A stretch of 64,000 nucleotides of DNA from Rhodeus uyekii (Eukaryota; Chordata; Actinopteri; Cypriniformes; Acheilognathidae), in contig JAWRVZ010000057.1 in NCBI GenBank assembly GCA_037043235.1, forward strand, positions 1,240,001 to 1,304,000. The letters run 5' to 3'. This document shows, piece after piece, positions 22,338 to 34,300 of the stretch. Positions within the stretch are counted from its first letter, which is position 1. Each line of letters begins with the position of its first letter. The position numbers were made by a program, and so were the translations under genes. The notes under the pieces were generated by a model. It searched no databases. It worked only from the letters and a program-made list of their open reading frames with translations, and was not told the DNA's origin.

Positions 22338-25300
22338 CTGTAGACAAAAAGAGATACCTTTGTTAGCAAAACAGAACATTTTCAAATTATGTAATTTTAT
22401 ATAAAAATACAAATCAATGAAACATCCCCATAACTCCTTGTAAATCATACAAGTATGTCCCTAGGAATAAATTATGAAAATTATGAATCCCACACACTGC
22501 AATAGCTTGTAAATCAAATAATGCAACGCTTAGGTCATGCGATCTTCATCAGGATGGTAGTTTGCAAGTGTTTGGGATTAGAACATTTATATAAAAATAT
22601 GCTGTTGGATCTTTTATAACAGCTTGGATGCAAGAAAAATGATTCCATAGTCTGAAGAACTGTCTTACTACACATTTGTGAAAGTGTCTGTAGGTAACGC
22701 TCCCTCTTAGCTCGCAGCTTCTCTCTTCTTTTGACCAAGTGGTCTTCCTGCTTAACCAGAGACTCAATCTCTTTCTGAGCCTAAAATAAGAAAATGTGTC
22801 AAAACAGTAAAACAATATTATAGTGCAATTACAAGCATAAACTGTAGCAAAACCAACAACAAACCTTTATGAGGATGTTCATCCTAGAAGCTTCAAGATT
22901 CTTTGCGGGCTTTCCTAGTGTTGCCTGAAGTTTAAGAAATAACTCTTTGATTGTGTGTCGCCGCTTTCTCTCCAGCCTCACTCTCTGCACAAAGTTGATA
23001 CATAATACATTAAATATAAACTGTTACACATATATGTTATAAAATACATGAAAGGGTTGAGACATTATTGAGACAGTCAGTCATTTTTTTCCCATATGGA
23101 ATGGAGAACTTACCCTGACCTTCACGTCTAGACTTTCATCTTGAATGAGCTTCCGGTTACTACAATAGTACATTGATTTAAAAAAAAGAAAGAAATTGTT
23201 GATTTTTCACAGGACCAGGTTAATTCTAAGCCAAAGCATCTACTTACAGATGCAAACCAGGCCAAATACCACAGCAATAAAATAACGCAAAATACACTTC
23301 CACACGTCTTTACCTTTTATGATGTTGATTCCGTCTTATTGCACATTCCCTAAATTTTGCAATACTGTTTTCCTCAGCAGACTCAATAGTCTCAATATCA
23401 ACTACCACCTCTGCAAAATCTTTCACCGCTGAGTCCAAACCATCAGTATCCTCCATCCTCTCGTCTTTATCAGAACTCTGGAGAACAGCAAAATATAACT
23501 AGCATGAACAAGCAATATCAAAGTTTGATGAGCTGCACAAATTCAGTCAGAAAGGTGAGAAGAATCAATTATATAAAGCTCTTACGCTCAAACTATCTGC
23601 ATCTTCCTGGTCATCATCAGAGTACAGGTCAGAGTCATCAGTTATTTCCGTTACATCTGAACTAATCTCTTCCTCTTCGGGATCTAGTGTTGAGTCAAAA
23701 ATTGCTTCTTTCACTTTGGGATTTCCTCTGTTATCAGCTTTAGCCAAACTCAAACGTTTCAGCGCTCCGTGCTCATTATGTGAAGGGAATGAATCATCTT
23801 CAGAAAACTGCCTGGATTTTGGAGAGGCGGAAGCTGAAGATAAACGATCCGATACATTTCCTGCTACTTGTTCAAAACCATCACAGCTATTTTGCTTAGC
23901 AGGATCCATCTCAGACTGCTTATGGACCTGATCGATTGGCCCCTCTGTTGAAGTGGAGTCTTTATTCAGTAGCATTGAACTGGCATGTTTTAGTGTAACG
24001 CCACTCTGTGGGAGGACAGGGGAGGAAGTTGGATTGACAATTCCAGTGTCTTTGACAGGACTTGGTGAGAGAATTCTTAATGTGCATGTTCCAGATTGTC
24101 CCAGCAAACTTGGGACAACTTTAAGGGTAGAAGGAGGGCTGCCCAATGAGACTGACTTGGATGCAGTGAGTGTGACTGGCTTGCCACTCATTGATGAAGA
24201 TGTAGAGGCTGGTACAGTCACAGTAGGCTTTGTCTGCATTTGTGTCACTGGGCTGGAAGATTTCACTATGGTGCCAGACTGAGGCTTATTGAGAGAGACT
24301 GCAGGTGGTGCATGTAAACGGATAAAGGTTGCTGTGGGGAAAACAGAGGCATGATTAATATTGTCCTTTGGGGCACACATTCGTTTTGCTATTTCCCCAA
24401 ACAAGTTTATCAACTCTTCACCATATTTAAGACCATGACACACAAAAATGACCGCATGGATTTTACTATTCAACTTTAGTTGCCAGCCAAAAAAAACAAA
24501 CAAAATGAAACTAGGAATTTAAAAGGTATTTAAAAAACACTTCAAATTGTGTGACCATGCATGATCCCTGTAAAGTTTTCACCCCCTTATTAGTTGGCTA
24601 AAGGTGTTCATATACTACCTTTAATTAAATGGAATTTCATTTCTATCCTTTGTACTAAGTAGTAATGTAGATTCTTTTCTGCGACAGCCATTTTATTTTT
24701 TTATTCACTGTGATGCTCAGCACTTTCTTAACAGCATATAGCTAAATATTCTAATTTTCTAAATTTATCTATATTTATTAGCATTCCTGAACCAGTTAAT
24801 ATGGTATTACAGAACCACTTACGTTGGCCTTGAGATAGGAGACTGGGCTTGATGGCTTTAATTTGACTCAGAGGTACTAGTTGCATTAGTTGGCCACTGG
24901 GATTACGGTACAATGTGTTGCCATCAGCGGTCTTCACCACCTGAAGCAGCATCTTCTGGCCTGGGGTCTGTGGGGTACGAGTCTGCGTGACCGGCCTTGT
25001 AATTCGAGGACCACTACTAGAGAGGCCTGTATTACGGGACATAACTTTGATGAAAACAGTTTTTTTCCCAAGAGTGGTCGATCCAGGTGAAGAGATGGTA
25101 GTTGTGGACACAAGACCAGAACCAACTGCAAATAGGGAAAAGATTCATTATGGCAACTTAAAGATTCAATTTGGTGATTTGGAGAAATAATTCAAGGAGA
25201 ATATGAAGCATATAAAGACCCAAACCACCAAACTTAAACCTCCCATAGTAAAAGAGAAAGATGAATGAGACCGATTACGTTGACAATAGCAAATGGCTAT

Positions 25301-28300
25301 TTAAAATCACTATGTAGTATGAGTATTCACACTACTGTAATCAGAGTCACATTTGTACATTTCAGTCTGCAAAATGACAGACCAAACATTAAGATTTAAT
25401 ACATGATGTCAAAATCAAATGATGGTGAATCTCAGCATTGAATTAAATTTACAACACACAATAATAGCCACAGTCACAAATGATAATTAGGGATGCACCA
25501 AAATGAACATTCTGGATGCACTTAGCCAAAAATGAAATAAAATGTATTTTCTTTATTTTATGAGTTTTTTGTATAATTGTATTAATATTAGACTTAAGTT
25601 CAACACCAAAATTGGACATCAAATATTTTAAAATAATATTGAATATCAATATATTATTCTTCATTCAACTCATTGCAACAGAATTTGATAATTGGTCAAA
25701 AATGTATAGTCCTAAAAGGCTGGTATTATCAGGGCATGTGAGCAGAGTGGGACTGGAGCAGACCAATATACAAACCTACAGTGTCATTTTAACAGGGTTG
25801 CGCAGCACAGTTAGGTTAGACCGCACCATGTTACAGCACAGTAGGGCTATTGCAAACAGAAATAAGTCTATTGCAAGTCTTTCCGGTGAGTGTGAGCGGT
25901 GCATTCACTTGGACCAAGAGCGACTGAGTGGAGAGCGTACACATGGAGCGGAGCCTCTTGCCAAGTTACAAAAAAATACTGCACGAGCATGAAACTCTGA
26001 GGAACGGGGCAGCATATATTTTTTATTAAGATTTTTGGCCTTTTCCTCTTTCGGCCAAAAGCTGAAAATTTTGGATGAAAATTGAATTTTCGTGCATCCC
26101 TAAATGATAATGGGAAGGGTACACAAAACAGGAAGACTAAAGTAACTAGCATCTTTCGTTGAAGCAACACCCAGCTCTAAATCGTAAGAACAGACCCATA
26201 TGAAGGCCAAGTATGTTAAATTGTCCCAGCAGATGCACGGGCAAAGGGATTGTTGGAGAGGGAAGCACAGACACACAATGGCAAACCAAGGAAGCCAGGC
26301 TTACCCAGAGGCAGGCTGGGTGACTTAGGGAGGATGGTGATGGCAGGGGCTTGGACTTTTGATACAGTGGGAAAACTGACGCTACCTGCAGAGTCTGAAG
26401 GCTCAGACACCTGGGTTATCAAGTCTGGCTGAGAAAGAGTAGGAGAAAGAGCCAACCCAGGAGCACCGGCCTCTCTGCCAATCAACATGGATGAGGGGAT
26501 GACAATTTTTGGAACAGGCTGTAAGTGTGAGTTGCTAGTGTTGGGCAGATTTTCAGAGTTGATGTGGTTGACAACAAACTGGGTGAAGACCTTTCCCACT
26601 GGGGGCTTGGTCACTGTGCAGAAAACAAATTAAGGAGCAGGTTAAGTCTGCCACTTAAGTTACGCACATATTAACATGCTGTACAGCTGTTACTCACTGC
26701 TTAACAATACACTGGACGTCCACTACTTACTTCAAAAGGTTTGGAGGGGAACACTAAACCTTTCCATGACATACCTACAGACTTGATGACGGGTGTGGTT
26801 GTAGAAGTAGACGTGCTGGTCACTGTGGCAACAGAAGAAGCTGGATTGGATGTGGTGGAGGCCTTTGAAATGGTTGATGTTGTTGGACATATTCTCCCTG
26901 TGATGTAAGCTGCCAGTCTGTTGGCAGGATGCAAAGCTCCCATCTGCCCCAGTTCTAACTTGGCTTGTGGGTATGGCTTTCCATTGACCTGCCGAGAACA
27001 ATTTATCACAAATTTAATTTTTTTTTTACTTAAAATATAAAGACATGTCTCAGACAAGCGGTACTTCAACTATTCTTAAAGTAAAAAATTATGTTGGTAT
27101 TCCATTTTAATTCTCTATTGTGTTAAAAAAAAAACAGTAGGAAACGACTTGAATTGATTGAATTGTGAAACGTAAACAATTCATTCAAGAATGGAGCACG
27201 ACCTGAATAAAAGTTGCTCATGCAGCCTAGGTGATGTCAGACAAAAATTAAAGTCATTTCAAGTGGTGTAACGTTAATAAATTGATGAAAACATTGGAAT
27301 TACATTCACTGATGAACGGTGCACAAGACCAGGAAAATTAATGAAGCAAATGGGGTAAATGTTCATGTTATGTTGAGGTAATTGCATGTATACCATTATT
27401 CGGCCTGGGGCATCAGGTGCTTTTTTCTCAGCCTTGAGCAAGCCTGCAGGGCAACACCTGGAGAGGAAGGGCAGACCTTTCACTTCATTCTTCTCCACAT
27501 GCTTTTTCAGCTCAGCTTCATTTTGCACAGCCTTCTCATCTTCTGTTTTCTTCTCCACAGGTCGAGAGATTGTGACTTTATATGTATCGACAGAACCATC
27601 CTCTGTTTCTTGTAGAGTCTTGGAGACTGGCTCAATTAAGTACTTGCCAATCCAGAAAGGATGCTTCAAACGATCCTGAGCCATATGCTCGCACACTATG
27701 CGCATAATATAATTTCTGATGTCTGTGCCAGTCCAACTGCATTCGGATATGATCTCAAGGCGTTTTGAAGGGCCAGACAAATTAAGAGGTACAAGCTCAC
27801 CCTCCTCAATATCTGTGAGCAACAGAGGAAAAAAACGTTATAAAACTAGTCCTTTGAATTTGTCAATATGTTGTTTGGCAATGATTAGACCAGTTATTAA
27901 AGGGCTAGTCAACTGAAATGAAAAATCTGTCCTGAATTACTCACCCTCATGTTGTTCCAAACCCTTAAAATTTTTGTTTATCTTCGTTACACTAATGAAA
28001 TCTGAGAGCTTTCTGTCCCTCCTTTGACAGTCTACGCAACTACCACTTTAACGCCACAGAAAGGTAGAAAATACACCATAAAAGTAATCCATGTGACTCC
28101 AGTGGAGATTGATAGTTCATAAATAAACTGGTAAATTATGTTTTCATGCAAACAAAGGACTCATAAAATCAAAGTTAAACCACTCGAGTGATTTGGGTTT
28201 CTTTAATGATGACTTTACTATCTTTCTGGAGCTTGAAAGTGGTAGTTGCTTAAGCCATCAATGGAGGTGCAGAAATGAATGAACGATGAACGAATGTCTC

Positions 28301-31300
28301 ATGGGTTTGGAAGGAGTAATTAATGACAGAATTTTCATTTTTGGATGAACTAACCCTTTAACTAACGATCAATCAAGGAAAACTGACCTTGTGTAGAGAC
28401 CTGTGAGATGTGGTGTTGATCAACCTGCCAAAGGTACAAGAGTGTACAGTGAAAACCGTTTTACTTTGTCTTAACCAGAAAATATGCAAGCCTTTATGTA
28501 GGAATCTCACCGTTTTTTGTTTATCACGACAACTTGAGTAAAACGGCCGCGAACGAGCACATGTAAGTGTGCTCTCCATATTGTCCTTAATGATATTCAC
28601 ATTTTTCTCTTCCATCTGAATACAGTCAGGAAATATTTTAGACATCCATGTGTACACTTCAATGAACTTAAGAAACTACACTGACATAGAACATGACAAG
28701 GATTTGACATGAAATGATAAACCAATTAAAAAGCATGTTTAAATGTGATCAGATGTTACGATTGGAACGAATTCTAAAACCATGCGTCTCACCGTTTTTT
28801 GTTTTGAAGGACTGAAAAAGCTTTCCAGGTCATGTTGAAGCTCTCGAGACAAGAGTGCTACAGATGGAACTCTTTGAGGAGGAGGAGAGAAAAGAATCTC
28901 TGAATCAAAACCTTCCATTTTTCGATTCCATAACGTATTCACACGCTTGGCCGGTTCAGGAGCAGTCTCTGGATCTGTCAGAACTGTAGGAGATGGGCAT
29001 GGTGATTCAATTTCATTTTTTCAAGCAATACAAGTGTATTGAAAAGATACAGGAATATTACACAAAAATAATAATAGCGGTCAAATGCTAATTAAAACAA
29101 TTAATTACAGTGGACTAGACTGACCATAAGTTTTCCTCTTTTTGTTTTTCTTCTTCCATTTAGCCCTGTTATCTTCTGACACTCCATGAGTTTCAGGCTC
29201 ATCTGCAGTACTTTCTGCCTGTTTGGCAGTCTTCAGTGCAACAACTTTGCGTCGCAGGCAGCTACAACCCAACATGCACTGTGGTTTTCCACAGTGATGA
29301 TGTCGCCTCAAGTGCACTAGACTGGCACAGACGCAGCCAAGCCTACAGAATACATTGAGGCAGGGTGGTGCACGTCGTCTTATAATTCTGATGGCATCAG
29401 GGCTTCCTTTTGATACCCCCTTAAAACAGAGAAAAAGAGATTAAGGTGACTTGGAGAACATTATCCCATAATTCAATGCTGTTGTTAATAGCAATCAGTA
29501 CAAAACACAATATCTGTTCTATCAAACTACACAGTAAGATGATCCTCATTTTGAATTGTACCTCAGCAGTGACAAGAGTGGCTAATGCAATGGCTGCCCT
29601 TTCTTCTGTAATATAGGTACGATGTCTGCCTTCCCACACGGCTCCATCTTCCACATCCATCAGCTTAACCAGAGTCTTAGGCAAACCTACGCTACGTCCA
29701 CCTGTGCAGTTCGATTGTGTAGGAGCAGAAACTTCAACCACAGGACTCTTATTAGAGGCTACCATTGTAGCACTCTCTACAGCATGATTTTCAGCACTCA
29801 AACTCTTGGTTTCCTGATTTTTATATTTCTTGCTCTGTTGTGACTTTTTCAAACACAAAGCAGGTTTGTTTACACCAGAGACTGGGTTTGTTTGCTTTTC
29901 TGAACATGACTTTAATGTTTTTTTGAGTTTTTTCTCTTTGGACTTTAATGTTGACTTGACTTTAGTAGATGTTGTGGATAAGGTAGCAGGTACTTGTTTT
30001 TTAAGAACACTATCCAGGGTACGAACGTAACTAGTGCTCTTAGTGGGCAGCTGGTATGCTATAGGCGTAGTGTCAGTCTGTGACAAGTTAGCAGCTCGCT
30101 CGTCAATCAGTTTGCCCTCGCTAGCCAGGTACTCATCCAACATGTCACTACAAAATGCAGAGAGGTTCTTCTGGCCAGCATCGGTGCTCAACACGCCTGC
30201 AAATAAAATATAACACGCACATAAAATGCACATTATTTTAGCAGTATCATATCAACATTTCAAATTACAATATCATATCAAAGGGTATATTCTTTTAACA
30301 AATTACTGATAAAACCGTATACCTTCAGTAAGAGATCCTGATCCAGCAAACTTATCTCTCCAACCTTTAATTTTGGTGAAATCAGTGGTTTTTCCAGTCC
30401 TTGAAACAAACTGAACTACAAGGGGGATGTGGGTATTATGCATTAATAACAATGAAAACCTGAATCATAACTGAGGCATTACCTATACCAGTATATCAGG
30501 GTTGACAAACGTTGGTCCTGGGTAGCCACAGTCCTGCAGAGTTTTCCTCCAACCTGGACTAAACCTTACCTGCCTTTAGAATTCTAGTAGACATTGATTA
30601 GCTTGTTTATTTGATTAGGGTTGGAGCAAAACACTGCAGGACTGTGGCTCTCCAGGACCGATGTTGGCTAATCCTGGTCTATATGCTTCTTGTTTGTTAT
30701 TATGATCTATTACCTTGAGATGATACTGAACTTCCTTCGGGAACAGAGAGAACAGGTGGGGGAATGGGTAATTGAACACCCAGATATTGCAGGTCAATTT
30801 CCAGGGTTACGTCAAGCAGACTCAACTTCAACCCAACTATGAAGAAGATTTATTTTTAAAGATTATTTGCAATGTTGCTCATTGTAATGTTATATAATTG
30901 TGAAACAGAGGATTACAAAAATCAAAAACCTTCTTGCAGCACTGGATGAATGACCTGTCTGTGCTTCATGACTTTCAGATCATATAAAAGGGTTTGCTCT
31001 AGCACCTCAATCTTTTCCTTTATATTTTCATAGCTGACACCTGTTCAAAACACACACAAAAAAACAGAAAAAAATATTGTTTGTAGGTGATTTCAAAGGT
31101 CTTTAACATTAACCATGGTGAGGTTTTCAGTTCTTACCATCTGGATGCTTTGTGGATTTTTGTGCCGTCTCAGTTTTGGCATCATCTCCGAGGTGAATCT
31201 CAAGAGCTTTCTATTTCAGGATTAAGGTGTTCAGAATGTCACAAAGACATATTGTCATAATTATATAATGTTCTGAAGATGTTACATATACCAGGTCAAC

Positions 31301-34300
31301 AATAAAAGTTTAAAACGGTCTAAATCAGTAAAGAAAAGTAAATACAGCAATAGTGGCAATTAAATTAATTAATTAAAATGAGCTCAAATCCAATGTCAAT
31401 CAAAAACCTTTGTAAGAGCAGACCATTAAAAAAAAAAAAAACTCACTCACTCCACCCACACTCAAATATTAAATATGTATATTCAAATACAGTATTTATT
31501 GAAGATGCATTCACTCAGGTTTGAGGTCAAGAACAACAAAACATTTACAACAGGAGTAAATTTCTTGACTGATATGAAGTGGGGTTATTTCCTTCAAAGT
31601 TTTCTTTCTACGGTCTAGTTACCAGACACATTATTTGTTACCTTTGACATGAAGGAGACGAACAACTGGCCTTCAACATCCTCCAGGCTGGGCTGCATTG
31701 GAGCAGGTACAGGTCCTTCAAACCCCTCCACAGCTTCACTGAGCTTAAATTTTCCTACTTTTTTCTGTTTTGCCTTGGATTTCTTGAAAGTGGTTCCATT
31801 AGAGGATTGCTTAGTTGGTTCAGAAACAATGGTCTCACAACTAACAGCTGACTGAAAGTCATTAAGAGGCCCAGGAATATCAGAGCATTGACTTTGAGAA
31901 AGCAAGTCAATTGTTCCTGTGAGATGTTCCATCTCATCAGGGACACTTGGTGACAATGATTCTCTAGAAGTTACTCCATCCAGTTCTCTTTCTGGAACAA
32001 AACCACAGACAATTCTGGAAGACACAGGCTTGTCATTGAATAGACCTAACGGGAAAAGGTCAGGAGAGGGAGCTGTGCAATTCAGTAATCTTTCTGGAAA
32101 TGAATCAAGGGTCTTCCTAGGAGGTACTGGTCTTTCACAGAATAGATTTGGTGGAAATGGGTCAGGAGAAGAAGGAGTCGGGCTGGGTAAGGAGAAAGCT
32201 GGGGAAGAGGAGTCATCTAATGGCAAGGAAAGGGATTCTTCATTTGTGAACATAGTGTGTGGAGGGACTTCTTCAGAAAAAGGCCCAGTACAAGAGCCCT
32301 TGGAACTGTCTAGGAGACAATCAGAAATGGATGCACTCTCAGCAACATCAGGCATTGAGGTAAACTCCTGATAAGGAACATCACTGTCTGTACTAGACGG
32401 TACATCAAAATCAGACGTCCTGACAGAGGGGGCAACTGGATTGACTAAGTCATTGTTAACTTCAGGTGTAGTAGGTACATAAGTGTCATGAACAGTATCA
32501 CATGTAAAGAAAGTTGAAATGTCTGACTGAGACTTGAGAGTGTTGTCAGTATCTGGCATAGAAACAGCATCAGTAACATGGAACCCACTAGACATACTGT
32601 CAGGCATTAGGTCAGAATCAGGTTTGGAGGGATAGGTAGTGTTAGGGGCCGTGAATGGATCACTGCCAACTGGGGAAGGTGAAGATCCATCCGATAATTG
32701 TGTTTTTGCTGGTGCAGGTGACACAGTTGCTGATGGAGATGATAGTGTAGTGGACAGAGAAGCAATATTGATTGTATCAGTTGTTGATGATATTGACGTA
32801 GATACTGGATGCAAACCTAAGTTAGTGGTAACACAAGGGACAGAAGACATCAAAGCAGATGATCTTGCAGGGGTTAAGGAAGGTTTGCATGTCTTTTCAG
32901 AGTCTAAGGATGAGCTGGGAGTCTCAGATTTTGGTGTAATAGGTCTTGTCTTAGAATTTCTCTCTTTAATAAACTGAGCAAGGAGCGGTAAGGTTACACG
33001 TTCTGGTCGCTTATGTGGAAATGTTTTCTTTGTGTTTGCAAAAGACTTGACTTCAGTGCCAAGAGAAGAACGGTTCACCATCCGTTTCTCATTTGTGCAA
33101 GGTAGACTTTGGTCTCTGGATACCAATGGAATCTTGTCAGCTTTGTGTTCATCCATTTCTGTGTTAGTCTCAACTGTCTTTAATAATTCTGTTTTTGAGG
33201 ATGTATCTGTGCTTTTACATTTATGAATGTCAGCTAACACAGTTTCATTGTTTCTAACAATTTGTAATATTTTTTCTGTTTTGGATATGCCCATCACCTC
33301 CTTTTGATCACTTGTGCAAGCCGTTTGCACAGCTGCACCATTTGTCTTGATATTCTCAAGTGATAACCTTTTGACTTTCACATGAGCACCTTTAATGAAG
33401 TCTGAAAATGCCAATGATGATGGTCGCTTCTTACTACTGTGAGAGAAAGAAGAAAATAAGACGGGGAAAATTTTTACATGATCAAAATTGGCAAATATAT
33501 ATATAATATATAAATAGGGTCTAATACACAGATGATTATGTGAACGCTAACAGGAGCTACAGCACACGACAGGAAAATGCTTTGGTCATGCACTCACACA
33601 CATGAATAGAGCATGTTGCTTAGAGTTTGGAAATTTAAATAAAACTAAAGCAACATTTTACTTCAGTTTGACAAATTTATGTTAATTAACTCTACTTACC
33701 ATAAACTTTGAACATCTGTGTCTACAATAGGAGCATCAGCATTAACAACTTTTTTCTCTCCATTTGTAGTACTGGGAACATCCTGATTCTTAGTGACTTT
33801 TACAGCCGCATTTCTCTTCATAAACAGTGTTTTCAAATTATTCAAGGTTGTCATCTCCCTGCTTGGCTTGAGTTCACTCTCAGTTTGCTCAGTAGACATT
33901 CCATTCTTCGCTTTAGATGATCGGGCATTGACTGCTTCCTCCCTGAAACCTTTGGCAAAGGGATTGTAGTCAATTTTGAGTTGAGTGATGCAAAGGTTTT
34001 GGTAGGCTGTGACTGCAAAGAACTCTGTCTGAGAAAAACTGAGAGTTACAACATTAGGTCTGTCAACCTCAAGGTCTTCAGTGACTTTGTCTGCAGGTAT
34101 GACATGAAGTCGAGGAAGGTATCTGTGCATTGAGTGCAAAATAATATGGTCCTCTTGGTCCAAGTTGTTGCAAAGTTTCAGTCTGTAAAATGAAATGGGG
34201 TACTGCATCCAGTGTAGGCCAGTAGCAGGGGATTCTGGGTGTACAAACAAACGTGAAACATGAGGCTCAGCCTTCCCATTGGTTTCCCATCCTTTCCCAC

